Shown one piece after another: positions 24,930-37,059 of a DNA stretch of 60,000 nt (positions within the stretch are counted from its first letter, which is position 1; each line of letters opens with the position of its first letter). A program made the position numbers and the translations under genes. The notes under the pieces were generated by a model, which saw only the letters and a program-made list of their open reading frames with translations, was not told the DNA's origin and ran no database searches. Origin of the DNA: Gnetum montanum (taxonomy: Eukaryota > Streptophyta > Gnetopsida > Gnetales > Gnetaceae); contig MNCI01007938.1 in the NCBI GenBank assembly GCA_015680685.1, positions 130,384-190,383 on the forward strand, read 5' to 3'.

Positions 24930-25700
24930 TCTATAATCACAATGAGACCATGGATCGGCTATCATTATGTAACCTTAAAATAACTGGAATACCTTATCTC
25001 TTTAAGATAGTTACACTTTAGCTAAGCTATGATAATGATTGATTTAATTAATCCAATTATAATTTTATTTATAGATTATCATTAATAAACCATCCTAGAG
25101 ATTATTGGAAGGGTTAATCTTTGAAAAAGTTAATGTTTCTATGTTATTAAGGTTACTAACCCTTTGGGGAGTTCGAAAAAATTTTCAAAAATTTTCATCA
25201 TAAACCTTAAGGTTTGTGGCCCCCATGATAAAGATCTTACCTCTAGTAAGTGCAAGGTCAAAAAATGGAGTGATTTGGACAAATAGTTTGGAAGTTATGA
25301 ACTCTAAAAGGTTTGGGGCTCTAAAAAATTGCAAAACCTCCTCATGTGTTATGAGAAATTTGCAAAAAATTCCTAAGTGCTAGGCAATATATATAGCATG
25401 TACATACTACGTCAATGAGGCCTCGTCGATGTGGTCAGCTATGTCGACAAGGCCTCATCAATGTAACTATTGACCATCATTGACTACCATTGACTTTGGT
25501 CAAACTTTCAAAATACAAGGAATTTGTGAATAAAATTGAGGCCAAATGAAATTAGAATACCAAGAATAGTATGACAACATGAGAAGAGGGTGTTGAAGCT
25601 CATAAATTTGGAAAATGGAGAAAAATTAAAAAATTGATTTAGTGGATGAATGAGATGAAAGATTAAGGAGCACTGAGTAGTATACTCAATGGAATATGCA
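24930..25700 (-). promoter_or_regulatory. LTR-like promoter segment upstream of ORF3
   Basis: At 25475-25408 the - strand has GATGAGGCC and GACGAGGCCTCATTGACG motifs like those in the U3 of element A's LTRs. A TATA-like run (TATATATATTG) follows 20-30 bases on (about 25396-25386), and TGGCACC, a primer-binding-site-like heptamer, lies at 24937-24931. The sequence between does not otherwise match the element A LTR. It may be the remnant of a nested LTR or an internal promoter for ORF3; both are inference. Confidence 0.35.
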
Positions 25701-27050
25701 AAAGATAGGATTGTAGTGATGTCAAAGGTAGGGAACCTTAACTAACCAACCTAAGAGTTATGCAAGTGAATCCTCCCCATAGCAGGCTCATGCCCTTCTT
25801 GCCCTTGCATAGGCTCAATTGAAGAGTCTATGGGCCCCACAATCAATTGATGATCATAAAAAGTTAAGGACCAACTCTAAAGAATCTACATAGGAATCCC
25901 AACACATTAGACCAAGACATGGAGCATAACATAGAACCTGGTAGTGAGGTGAGTTATGCCAACATGGATGGATGATAGAGAAGGTGGAATGGAGTTTTGC
26001 ATTAAGGTCATAAAAAGTCCCTTATGGAATTTGTGTTTAAAATGACCTAAGAAGTTCCATCCTCAGTCCAGACCAAAACCATCCACTTGCAATGACTTTG
26101 CGTCACCACTCTAAGACCAATCCACCCACTCAAGACACTAGGGTACTTCCACAAAACAACCACCATTCCACAAAGAGAAAAAAAGAGAAGTAGAAAGTAA
26201 TAGATAGAGGGCCTTAGTTAGAAGGGACTCTCATGCATAGGTGCATGCTATTCAAGTCCCATAACTAGTGCTTGTAGCCCATTTATTTTTCCAAGAAGTG
26301 TGCTTTGAATTCCCATTGTTATTTTTTTTTTTCTTTTGAAATGAGAACCACACCATGCAAGGACTTATTCATGTCAAAAAGGTGTGCTTTGAATTTCCAT
26401 CTTCGTTTTTTTTTTTTTTTTATGGGAACCACACCATGAAATGATGTTATTTAAATTCCTATTAGTGGGTGGTATGGAATGGTAAGAAGTTCATGAAACA
26501 CAATTAAGCACTCAAGCAAGTAGAAGAGTATAGAGAGTATTGAGTTCCCTTGAAGTCACACCCTTTATGAACCTTTGGATCCTTCCTAATTCCTAAACTA
26601 CCAAGGTCACAAATTAATTAAAAGTTTCTTTATTGGAAGGGAATCTCAAATTCTAAGATCAAGAAAAACTATAGAGTTTGTTGGATGGGAAAATATTGTG
26701 GACTCACCACCTGTTCCATAAAAAATAAATCATGTCAAAGTCATTAGACATCAGAATTCAAAAATAGAAACTAGACATCAACAATCTCAACATTAAGCAC
26801 AAACCATCATTAGTAAATAGCAACAACAGCATTGTGTCCTATGACAATAAAGCACTCTTTATTAGCAAAAATGAGAAAACATCACACTTGAATAAAACAA
26901 AAAAAATTAAAATATATAAGAGAGTGTAAAATAGTCAAGAAGGTTCAAAGGTATTAAAGATGGTGTAAAATTTGAAAAATTTGAAAAATCAAGAATTTGA
27001 AAAAATCAAAAACGTGAAAAACAAAAAGGTAGAAAAACTGAGAAGCCAAA
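25701..27050 (-). other. Spacer between integrase and ORF3 module
   Basis: Non-coding. It matches the spacer of element B at 39540-40640 in patches, for example the stretch with GGGCCTTAGTTAGA and the TTGTAGCCCAT block. It contains the poly(T) duplication at 26297-26445. Confidence 0.55.
26297..26445. repeat. ~84-bp tandem duplication with T-runs
   Basis: GTGTGCTTTGAATT, a T-run and GAACCACACCATG occur at 26298-26358 and again at 26382-26438. Element B has a single copy with one T-run (40086-40155). Confidence 0.7.
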
Positions 27051-28030
27051 TGGATTGTTAGGACAAATGGCCATCTCCCCCATGACTAAGTTGGAAGGAG
27101 GAGATCCAAAAAATAGAACGTGATTGTCCATCCATTGAGGCAGTAGTTACACTAGCCTATCTTGGTTTTAGGAAAGGCTTTACTTGTTGAATGTTGACTA
27201 ACTGCTTTTTACTCAGGTAGTCAAGCTTGTAGATCAACATGGCCCCAAAGGAAAAGGTTCAATAAATTATATAAGATCCCTCCCACAATGTTTTGAATTT
27301 TTTCTTTTGGGGTACATGTGTGGGGTTCTAGTAGAAAATATTATCTCCTAGTTGAAGTTTTACTTTCATGATTCTTAGGTCATGACATTGCTTGCTAAAT
27401 GCCTTATTCATCTCCTTCAATTATAGGGCTGCTAATTAATTTTCATCTAGGTTAATCTTTCTTTCTGTGCTAGACTTAGGTCAAGATTTAGTTCACAAGC
27501 TCTTGAGAGTGTATAGAGCTTAGACTAAATCAGGAGCATTGGAAGTTTTCCATATAGTAACTCATAGGGAGAATAGCCAATAGGAATTTTCTAAGTTGAA
27601 TGATAAGCCCAAAGAGAATTTTTAAGCTTTGTACTCTAATCCTTCTTATATTTGCTAATGGTCCACGTTAGTCTTTTTGTGATCTCCCAATTGGTTACCT
27701 CTACTTGACTATTGGCTTGGGGGTGGTAAGGTGTTGTTAGTTTATGTTCTACCCCCAAGCGTTGCATTAACTTTCTAAAGGTGGCACCTATGAAATGAGT
27801 TCCATTATTAGAAATTAGTAAACGTGGCATCCCAAACCTATTCACAATAATTTATTGTATAAATTTGGCAAAAATGGATGCTGTACAATCAATAATGGCT
27901 ATTTCTTCTACCCATTTTATGTAGTAGTCAACTACTANTTAGGCCAATAGTATCATACCATCTGGATTTTTATGATCATGCATATCCCTACATAGTGGCC
28001 TCCACAAGGCCCTTCGTGAGCATCCTAAAG
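27050..28030 (-). pseudogene. Integrase relic of element A
   Basis: The core reads IVNRFGMPRLLISNNGTHFI, then GVEHKLTTPYHPQANSQVEV (open 27845-27636), then SLWAYHST and YSPYELLYGKLP. The second catalytic Asp is Asn (ISNNG instead of ISDNG). The third acidic residue (Glu in QVEV) is kept. The first Asp and the part before it are missing: about 185 bases present in element B are absent at the single N (27938). Integrase inserts element cDNA into chromosomes; this copy cannot. Confidence 0.8.
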
Positions 28031-29500
28031 AACATGCAATTAATCTTTGTCAAGGACACACCAATAAGTCATGCCATTAGCACACACCTTGTAGAGCTAT
28101 TTGTTGATGTCCATGAAATATTTGACTTGATGAAGAAATTTTTGTTTTTTCCTAAAATCCAAGTCTTGTGGCATCTCCTGAGTAAGAAGATATGTGAGGA
28201 TGCCATTATACCATGTTAATATCGCAAGCGTTAGTTCACTTATTGCTCCTATAAAGAGGAGTTCATCTAAAAATTGATCAAAGAGTAGGCTCTCCTCCTC
28301 TTTATTGTTCCATATTAAATGAGACAGATGGTCAGTGACCACATTCTCAGTTCCTTTTCATTCTACCATAATGAGATTGAATTCCTGTAAGATCACTAAC
28401 CACCATATAACACGAGGGCTCACCATCGACTTGTTCATGAGGAAGTGGATTGCACTGTGATTCATATCTACAAATACTTTATAACCAAGCACATAGTGCC
28501 TAAAATTTTCTAGTGCATACACCATTGCCATTAGTTCTTTCTTTGTGGTGTTGTAATTTAACTATGCTTCCACAATGCTTCGACTCATGCAGTGGATGTA
28601 GTATGGATGTTTCTTATCATCCATCTACATGAGCACTACTTTCAAAATGTAGTTAGATGCATCTATCATGATATGGAATGGTCTGGACCATTGTAGTGCT
28701 CGTAGGATTGGTGTTTCTATGAGTTTTTCCTTTAATTTTTCGAATGCACATTCACATTCCTTGGTCTACATGATAGGTGCATATTTCTTTATAACCTCTA
28801 CCAACACCTTTGCTATCTTAAAGAAATTCTCTATGAATTGCTAGTAGTAGCTAGTGTGTCCAAGGAATGACTAAACATCTTTAATAGTCTCTAGTTGGTG
28901 TGTTATTCCTTAGATGACCCTTATCTTTTCTAGGTCTACCTCAATTCCTTTCTATGAAATTTAGTGCCCTAGCAAAATGCCTTCTTAGACCATGAGATTA
29001 CTCTTCTACCAACTGAGCTGTAAGTTTGTCTCTACACATCTCTTTAGTACTTGCTTTAGTTGACCCAAGGCTTGCTCAACTGTAGCTCCATAGGTGGAAA
29101 AGTCATCCATGAATACTTCAACACCACTACTAATCTACTATTGAAAGATACTAAGGACCAAGCATTGAAATGTTGTAGGGGCATTGCACAAACCAAATGG
29201 CATCTTACAATATGCAAATGTCCCCCAGGGACTTGTGAATGTTGTCTTGACCTAATCTTTGGGTGCAATTTGGATTTGGTTATAGCCACTATAACCATTC
29301 AAGAAACTATAATAACAATGCCTAGATATGGTGTCTAGCACTTTATCTATAAATGGAAAAGGAAAGTGATCTTTAAATGTTTCCATATTCAACAGCCTGA
29401 AGTCAATGCAAATCTACCATTTTTCATCCTTCTTTGGTATAATTACAAGTGGGTTAACCCACTCACTATCCATGATTGGATTCATGAACCCTTCCTTGAG
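28030..29500 (-). pseudogene. RT and RNase H relic of element A
   Basis: The frame is nearly continuous with scattered stops. RT begins at DSEWVNPLVIIPKK, followed by ICIDFRLLNMETFKDHFPFP, YYSFLNGYSGYNQIQIAP, TFTSPWGTFAYCKMPFGLCN and the active-site motif EVFMDDFSTYG (about 29115-29090). The SFLGH block follows. RNase H includes PFHIMIDASNYILKVVL, with one acidic residue, and ELMAMVYALENFRHYVLGYK. ENVVTDHLSHL closes the domain. The two catalytic Asp residues of RT are intact; the stops are TAG/TGA/TAA at expected Trp, Gln and Arg codons. Confidence 0.85.
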
Positions 29501-30049
29501 GAGTTGCTCTATCTCCTCCTTGATGATTTACTTTAATTTGGGGTTCAGCCACGTCTATAGTTACCTCGTATGCTTCATGGCCAAGTGACTGTAGATGTGA
29601 TGCTGGGATATTCTTGGATCGATTCCCATTAGTTTTGGATATGACTAAGCAAAGGTTGTTGATCATTTGTTCACCAATTTCAACAACTTTTCTTTTTATT
29701 CAAGAGTAAGTTTGGCACTAATTATGACTAGTTTAACATTCTTTAAAAATGCATACTCCATTCCAACTAGTAACATTTTTAGCTCTATGGGCTCCTGCTT
29801 GAAGTGATCAAGGATTTCCAACTCTTCCCAACAAGTATCATCATCTTCCTTAGAGATTTGGAAATAAAATTGTTCAATTTTTTCCATGCCTTTAACATAT
29901 GCACATCTTAGGCTCTCAATTGGCTCCATGCATATTATGCTACTATCTAAATCAATGATCAGCCACTGGGTATCCTCCTATTTTGTGGCTGCTATGTATA
30001 GACACCTTTGAATATTGATCTATTATGCACACTAATTACATGCCTTAAT

Positions 30050-30620
30050 GTATGTGCTCTTGATTGACAAAATCTTTAGCATGCAATTGCACCCATTATC
30101 ACTGTATGCAATGCATGGAATATGCTTCTTCTCAATTTTTCCTAGCTCATTGTCCTTGGATACTTCTAAAGATAGGTCTTTTATGCCCATTCATGCATTG
30201 ACCGTGCTTAACCAAGCTCTTCCCATAATGATAGGGAAGTCACTTTTGCAGTTGTCCACCTTGATCATTAAAAAATTAATAGGATAAGACCACCCACAAA
30301 TTTTGGTCACAATGTCCTCTACTAATACCATAGGGACAATAATCGACTTATCTGCTAATTCTAGATGAATGTTGCTCTTCTTAAGAGGTGGTAGGTTCCA
30401 AGCCTTGTACATGTCATGGGAGATGAGATTAACTCTAAGACTAGAGTTATGAAGAGCCTTGCATGGCTCTTGTCTAATGATTTGTAGATAAATGAGTGGA
30501 CTTCCAAGGTTAGATCATTTTATAGGAAGATTGCCAACCTTGATCCAATCATAAATAGCATGAGTTAGCATCATAGTGTAGATCCTAGGTAGCACTTGGT
30601 TTGAAGGGTATTTGAAGATA
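30050..30620 (-). pseudogene. Protease relic of element A
   Basis: Aligned by eye with the intact frame of element B, it reads LIYLQIIRQEPCKALHNSSL and then VNLISHDMYKAWNLPPLKK. The active-site triad DSG of B is replaced by NSS, so the catalytic Asp is lost. The downstream block FPIIMGRAWLSTVNA is well kept. Retropepsin cleaves the gag-pol polyprotein; this copy is inactive. Confidence 0.75.
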
Positions 30621-32490
30621 TTTGATGCAGAGGATGAGGGTGCTAGAGATGTAGGACAATTAGCTAGACTAGATTGTGGGGGCTGGAGAGGACTGCTAGG
30701 TCAAAAGAAGGATCTTTTTTATAATCAATTGTTTCGACCACTTGGCTGAAAAATTTGTTGTGAGGAATGTGAAGAATGATATGGATATGGATATGGATAT
30801 GGGTTATTTCCTCGAGTAGATGGTGAATGTTTTTAGTGGTATCCTAAAGGGTAATTGTGATGCTGAAATGATGCATGACTTGCAGAACTTCAAGGGAAGA
30901 CAGGCTGCTAAACATAGTACTCATGTGGATCTGGTTGCCTATAACGATACTACTGCCTTGGTAGTGACATTCCCCACAATTGTGATTGGTATCACTATTG
31001 GTATTGTTCATAAGGTTGTGGAGGTGTTTCACTTCGGTAGTAAGCTTGTTGCTATTGGTGGAACTACCTTGGATTGCCTTGAGGATAAGGCAATTGTCTT
31101 GGAGCTTGCCTATGTGCTAGGCAAGGATTCAATGTGTACAATTCAAACTTTTGTAAGTGTGACATCAAAGGGAAACATCCCTTTGGATGTTTGTATTGAT
31201 AGATGTTACATTTAGTTTCATCATCAGAGTTAGACTCCACAACTTCCTCTACTGCAACAACTTTGCCCTTGCCTCTTTGTTAGGCACATTTAACTTCTTT
31301 TCACCTTCTATAATTATGATCACTATTTTTCTCTTTGGATTCTTTAGCAATCTTTAAAGCAGTTTGAAATTTTTCATCCAAAGAGTCCCATAGCTTATCA
31401 ACGTTGACCAAAATATCAAAAATAGATTTTTGGATGGGCAAGGTATTTCTATTCACCACTTCATTGAGTGGTAACTCCTCCTCATCACAAAATCAAATCT
31501 CTCATTTTCTGATGGAAGGATTCCTATTATATTCTTTAGCACTTTTTCTTTTTCCTAACTCACCTTCTTCTTTTTCTACCTACTCAATTAGCCTCTGGAT
31601 TTGATGAGCTCTCAATTTAGACAATCTCCCTTGAGCATACATCCCAAGGGTTCTTCTTGTTTCTAATCTAAGCCCATCTATGATGTGGTGAAGCTATTCC
31701 CTCTAAGAATAACCATGGCTAGGGCATTGATGTAAGAGTGAATAGTATTATTCCATAGTGGCATCCAAGGGTTCATGTGCTATCTATTTCTAGCCTTGGA
31801 TTTTCCTTGTTAAATTAGACACTCTGGAGTATGTTTGATATTTGTCATTAAATAGCTCTAACATGGTACTCCATCAACAAATAGATTCTAGTCCCAAAGA
31901 TAGTTACCAACTTTTAGCTTCTTTGATGAGTGTCCTTGGGAAAATCCTAAGTTTTTTCCATTCATTTTCTATGTTCTGTAAGGTGTAGGCATCATGAAAA
32001 GCTTGTNNNNNNNNNNNNNNNNNNNNNNNNNNNNNNNNNNNNNNNNNNNNNNNNNNNNNNNNNNNNNNNNNNNNNNNNNCTTGGAATATTGTTCATATTT
32101 AGCTACTTGATCTGACTATCCTTCATATGCCTGGTTGGGATTTTTACTACCTCAATAGTGTTGAGCATACTTCAAGTTGCCAATAGAGGTTCATCATCAT
32201 TGCTACGTCAATGATGTCGATGATGGTTTTGGTTGCCCCTTTGATTCTCGTGGCCTTCATGGTCATTGCTATCTTGTTGATCACCTTCATCACAATTGTT
32301 GCAATAGTAGCTTCCATGAGAACTATCAGATAAAGAGAATGTTTAGAATCGAATGAAGAGGATGAAGAGGAAGGTAGACTGCCACCACTCTTATGCTTAT
32401 TATGATTACCATCCTTAGATCCCTTGCTATTGTGGTGCTTACTCGAGTCCCTACCTTGGCTATTACTTCTTCTTGAAGCCAATTAATGAA
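30620..32490 (-). pseudogene. Gag relic of element A
   Basis: On the - strand the N-terminal part is Ser/Lys/Asn-rich (32482-32147, for example GGSLPSSSSSSFDSKHS). The capsid-like middle (LDKLWDSLDEKFQTALKIAK near 31400) matches element B. The knuckle reads C-N-I-Y-Q-Y-K-H-P-K-G-C, with the second Cys of B changed to Tyr. A Pro-Tyr repeat (PYPYPYPY) is encoded by four GATATG hexamers at 30779-30804. A 73-base run of N (32007-32079) interrupts it. The + strand frames here (30820-31215 and others) are shadows. Confidence 0.7.
32007..32079. other. Assembly gap, 73 N
   Basis: Run of unknown bases in the gag relic. Comparison with element B suggests that about 60-70 bases belong here. Confidence 0.95.
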
Positions 32491-33096
32491 TAGTGGATCA
32501 TAGGTTTAGGTTCACACCCTCATCACTAGTATCAAGGTGTGGAGAATCTTCATGTTAAAAACCTGCAGTAGGAGGATCCTCAATTTCATCTTGATTTAGT
32601 AGGAATAAGGGATTGGTGTAATGTTTCCCCTTTGTAGCTTCATGGAGTTTCTCCTGACGTTGATCTTATTTGCATTGTGTTTTAGTGGAATAGTAGTTTT
32701 GAGTGTCATATCCATCCACAACATATTCTTCATGAAGATCTAATATGTCAAGCTTCTTAAGCGTTTTGAATAGCATATTGGGCATAGATCAATTAGGGGG
32801 CAAGATGACATTGCCCTTCATATTAGGCCATTGCAGCTATTCATCCTAATCTAAGATGAAGGTGAAGTTCAACACAAACTCATCTAGATGAGTGTATACT
32901 ACCTTGCATTCTTATGGGACCGGTGGTTTGGTATCTTCATGCTTGCAAGAAGAAGAAGACATTTTGCAAAACAAAATAAAATTATCAGTGTTCTTTTATA
33001 ATTCTATGTATAGTGGGAATGATATTGACCTTAAGGTTTGTACAATGATATTAATGGTATTCACTTCATCCTAAATAGTGCATGTTCCACAAACAA
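32490..33096 (-). other. Leader of element A
   Basis: Lies between primer-binding site and gag. It matches the leader of element B in patches (for example near 32840 and 46740, ATTCATC...GATGAAGGT). No frame of its own is convincing. Confidence 0.5.
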
Positions 33097-33116
33097 AGTC
33101 CCTAGCAATAGCACCA
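33097..33116 (-). other. Primer-binding site of element A
   Basis: The - strand reads TGGTGCTATTGCTAGGGACT, one base inside the 5' LTR. Against the B site (TGGCAATGTTGCTGGAGACT) the differences are mostly transitions, and both point to an ancestral TGGCGCC start, as in Athila-type elements. Confidence 0.8.
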
Positions 33117-33117
33117 A

Positions 33118-34029
33118 TGATGAGCAATGAGGTACCCCTATGCCCAACCATACAAATCACAAAGCATTCATGTGTGATTCGGTTGAATTCCATGGACTTT
33201 ATTGTTTTCGATGCACTAGTCCTTTAAGAAGTGAATCTAGCATTAAGGTCAATCATTGTCTTCCCAATTACACTTGTCACATTCATGGTATGGTTAAGTG
33301 TAACTGAGGCATCCAATTTTTATCATTTTTTGTTTTATGGTTTGGTGCTTAAAATGTGGGTAAAATGAATTTAATTAACAAAACTAAATTAACGAGTTAA
33401 CTAGCATTTAAATAATCCTAACATAAGCATTTGATCTGACTTTCTGTACACGTCTTGAACCCACATATCTACTACTGGGTGACCAAGCACTACGCTACTG
33501 GGTGTACCAAGTAATAACATTGCTGGGATTACCAAGTGAATACATGTTATGCTCAAAGCAATCATACTTATGTGTGTAATCTATCTCAATTGCCTCATTA
33601 ATGTACTAACTGGAAAATATATAACAACTAATTGAAAACATTTAATAATTAATTGAAAATAATAAATTCATAAATAAAATAGCTAATCTATCCAAAGTGC
33701 TGCAAGGTTTATTAGAAAGCTTATCTTTATTGTCGCACACACTATTGTGCTCAAGTACAACAATGATTGAATAAAGATCTGTACAGTTAATAACAATTGT
33801 TATGGGCACTTGGGGAAAAATTATAACTTTCAAATGGAAAAACTATAAGAGCTTCACTGCAACTAGAATCTCTACTTGCCATAAATGTGGCTACAAGTGC
33901 ATATTTATAGCCAAAAATGAAAAAGACCAACACTGCATTGATGGGGCCTCATCGACATCGATGAGGCCAAATCAATGAGGCTATGTCAACAAGGCCTCAT
34001 TAATGCAAGCAATTGAACATTACTCATTA
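33118..34029 (-). repeat. 5' LTR of element A
   Basis: 912 bp from TGATGAG to CTCATTA (one C-to-T change from CTCATCA). TATA box CTATAAATAT at 33910-33901 on the - strand. Upstream of it (33930-34005) are repeated GATGAGGCC / CCTCATCGA motifs. Confidence 0.9.
33901..33910 (-). promoter_or_regulatory. TATA box of element A 5' LTR
   Basis: CTATAAATAT on the - strand, about 120 bases from the LTR start, downstream of the repeated GATGAGGCC motifs. Confidence 0.6.
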
Positions 34030-34034
34030 CTAAC
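34030..34034. repeat. Target-site duplication of element A, right copy
   Basis: CTAAC directly follows the LTR end and equals the left copy at 20937-20941. Confidence 0.9.
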
Positions 34035-35600
34035 CATTCTATAGATTTAGCATATATTCACCAATATATAGCCTTCCTTGATGTTTTTTATTATGAAAAA
34101 TCATTTAAAAATCATATGAATTAACAGTTAGTTTCTATCAAAATTTAAGAAAATATATTTATTTTTCTTAGTCATTGAAGAATTCTTTTAAAATTGATTT
34201 AATAAAAACCTTTCTCAAAGATATATTTTGTTAAACAACAATAAAAGAAATGGGTGGGCTAACTATTGAAACATCATTAGAAGAAATCTGCATAGGATTT
34301 GCAACATCTATAGAAAAAGCCTTAGCATGATCTATAACTTTTATAGAATAAATGTTAGTAGCATTTGCAATAGCTTATTGTTGACATGCTTGCATGGTTT
34401 TTTTTTTCTTTTTTTCTTTTTTCTATTTTTTTTTTGTAGCATAAAAAGACATGAATCAAACCTATAACATTCTCAATAATAATATTGACATGAATTTAGA
34501 ATATTATTTACAATCATCTATACATAATCAATTTCCCCACCACGTAGAACAATTTCTTGCCTAATATAATCAAGAGCCACTTCAATCATATATCAAATTC
34601 TATGAAAATAACTAGTTACAACTAGGATTTCAAAATGCAGGATTGGTCCAATTTGAGAGAAAATATCCCTTTCTAATTTTTCAAAAATAATGGAAGATTC
34701 TATAATTTAACAAAACAGGTAACCCTTCAAAATTTAAAAGATGCTAAATTAAAAGAGGGAGTCTACTTTCGAATAATCAATAAAGCACAAAGATGATTGA
34801 AAACACTAATATCAATGGTCATAGGAAGCATCATCAAATCAACAAATTCTACTAATAAAAATGAGTTTGATAATTAATGAGCATGGATAGTATCCAAACC
34901 TCGATCTTTTCAAATTGAATTCAAAAAACTTAAAAATTTGAGAAACAAGGTGAATAACCTAAAATTTACATGAAAAAATAGTTTCCATAAATTTTCTTTT
35001 TAATAGATTAATAGAAATCATCAAGTAATTTGTAGAATGACAAAGAAGCAGTAGTCCACTTAAAGGATTAGCTACTAAATATGGCTACATTGTATGTAAT
35101 ATTAATAGAATTGTAGAAGATCGATAAAAATTTAAACACTTCGCTTGCTAATCTGAAATAATGACCAAAAGCACACCCTTATAGATATAGCCAACATGAT
35201 AGTTTAAAAGAATTATAAAAGAATATAATGATGCTTCAAGTATGATTCAAAGTGGTAACCTCCTAGTTAACAAGATAAGATATGTCTTCCATAGACTTAA
35301 TGAACTTAATATCATGTATATAGAGTTTATTAGGCTATAAAGTTCTAAGTAGATGATATAGATAAATATTGTTAAAGAAAAATGTTTTGGGTTGCAACAT
35401 CCCCACACAATATCATATATAAAGATTTTATTAAAAAAATACTAAATTTACATTAAGGTGTTGAAACTAAACTTTGACTGCATGCATCTCACCTTGTACA
35501 TTATACTACATTTTGTTACAAGGAAGCATAATTTAAAGTAGGATACAATTCAAATTACAACTTGTGATGTAAAAAGTAGCATACTTACCAGTTGAACAAT
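34035..35600 (-). other. Probable 5' part of LINE-1
   Basis: By position this should hold ORF1 and the start of ORF2 of LINE-1 on the - strand. It is AT-rich with broken frames on that strand, and I could not name an ORF1 motif. A long T/C-rich tract lies at 34400-34436. Confidence 0.35.
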
Positions 35601-36050
35601 GATTTTCTCTACAATTTTCTAAGGATAAAGTAACTAAAAGTTTCTTCCTTTTTTCTTTTCTTTTTTTTGAGAAGGATTATATTAATTTTTTTATGAGTAG
35701 AGATGCACAATGTCTTTTTAGTGGCTTCTATGCTGATCTTTAATTGCATAAGAAAACATGAATCAATTGTGGTGAGGTACTATGTTTGTTATTTTACTTG
35801 GTGTTCAAACATCTCTATAATTTATCCTTTGATTATCATTTTTGGATTGTATAAATGTGTTACAACTGATTCTCTATAGCATGTGGGGCTTGAGACCTAT
35901 GGGGTTTGCATGATTCAAGTTGTTTGTTATCCCTCTATTGTTGAATTCCAAGTAAAAGAAAATGAATTCCTCCAACGCCATATTTTAGGACATTGAGATT
36001 AATAATGTTATGGATGATAGCATTTTGCATTTTGAATTTCTTAAAGATAT
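35601..36050. other. AT-rich junction between the two LINEs
   Basis: No gene seen. The two LINEs face away from each other from about here. A T-rich tract at 35646-35669 could be the 5' boundary of LINE-2 or a simple repeat. Confidence 0.4.
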
Positions 36051-36640
36051 TTTTGATCAAACAGTGCATGCCTTTATTCATATTTATATAATTAATTTTT
36101 TTTACTAGTAAAATCCCTCTTGCAATAGTTTTTCAGGATTGGATTAAAAAGAATTAGGAATCTAGAAAAATCTTATTAACCCTTTCTTCTAATCTCACAA
36201 GATGATTTTTTCTTTTTAATTTTGAAACTAAGGCAATGGTAAACTTTGTGAAACATTTATCTATTTAAAATATCCTTAGATCCTTTTTAGTTCCTAAGTC
36301 ATGGAAGAAGGATTTTGATTTAAAGAAAGAAAGTAAAAGCATTCTGCCGGACTTTTAACTCTTTTTTTTTTGCATGTAGACATTCTTGCTTTGCAAATTG
36401 GTGAGGTTACTAGAATGGAATCTTTCTCAAGATTTTTTTTAAGACCAACTCAGTGAGTTTTTATTAAATTAGATGTGCAAAATAAAAGGCTAGACCTCCT
36501 TGAATTTAATGTAAAAGGAAGAATATTTGTACAAATTATCTCTTATTTCATACTCCTAGATCGATATTACTACTGCCTTGATCCTAATCATAAAAGAGCT
36601 CAAAATTATTGGCCAAGCTTAAAGCTAAGAGAATTTTAGT
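36050..36640 (+). pseudogene. LINE-2 ORF1 relic (DUF4283-like)
   Basis: With frameshifts and stops it reads FLVPKSWKKDFDLKKESKSI, then DFNSFFLHVDILALQIGEVT, RMESFSRFFLRPTQ and IKLDVQNKRLDL. It ends in YYYCLDPNHK, a decayed zinc knuckle. These follow the order of DUF4283 domains of plant LINE ORF1: a 'RPW.PDFDP' block, a 'LP.LPLELW' region, an 'FARVCVEVDL' region, then the knuckle. ORF1 is the RNA-binding protein of the element. Confidence 0.65.
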
Positions 36641-37059
36641 TGAATAGGGAAATAAAGAATTAAACAAGAAGAATATATATGTGGATAAAGTAAATGCTAC
36701 TATCAAGGTGCACTCTCCATGTAATTCATTTTTTTTAGACTTAAAAATGTAGATATTGAAGATATAAAGATTAAGGATACTAATGCTACCTCTTTAGAGA
36801 ATCCTCAAAAATAAGAAGAAATTCCAAGAAAAGTTACTAATGGTTGGAAGTGAGTTACGTAGAAATCTTATGCCTCAATTTCACAAGATAAGTCTATCAT
36901 CATCAATTTCCCTAAAGGGAACTAATCCCTAGTAGCTACAAATAATATTCATTCCTCTAGAAAAACATTAAGTACTCATCATTAATTAGTTAATAGTTTT
37001 CAATCCAAAAATTCTTTCAAGACTTTAGTTGTTGAGGGAGATCCTCTCTCATCTTCACA

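Larger units (their letters stand above)
20942..34029 (-). mobile_element. Element A: complete Athila/Tat-like gypsy retrotransposon
   Basis: It has two LTRs of about 0.9 kb (20942-21830 and 33118-34029) with ends TGATGAG and CTCATCA/CTCATTA. The target duplication CTAAC is exact. The primer-binding site lies inside the right LTR and the polypurine tract inside the left LTR, so transcription runs on the - strand. The order is gag, protease, RT, RNase H, integrase, spacer and ORF3. The RT motif FMDD, followed by FS, is typical of the Athila/Tat branch. Gag and pol are broken by many stops, and one gap of 73 N lies in gag. It is inserted in LINE-1 near the start of the endonuclease. Confidence 0.9.

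Noticed and set aside
30820-31215. 131-codon frame on the + strand
   Set aside because: It is antisense to gag of element A, where the - strand matches gag of element B, including the knuckle; the + frame has no recognisable motif.
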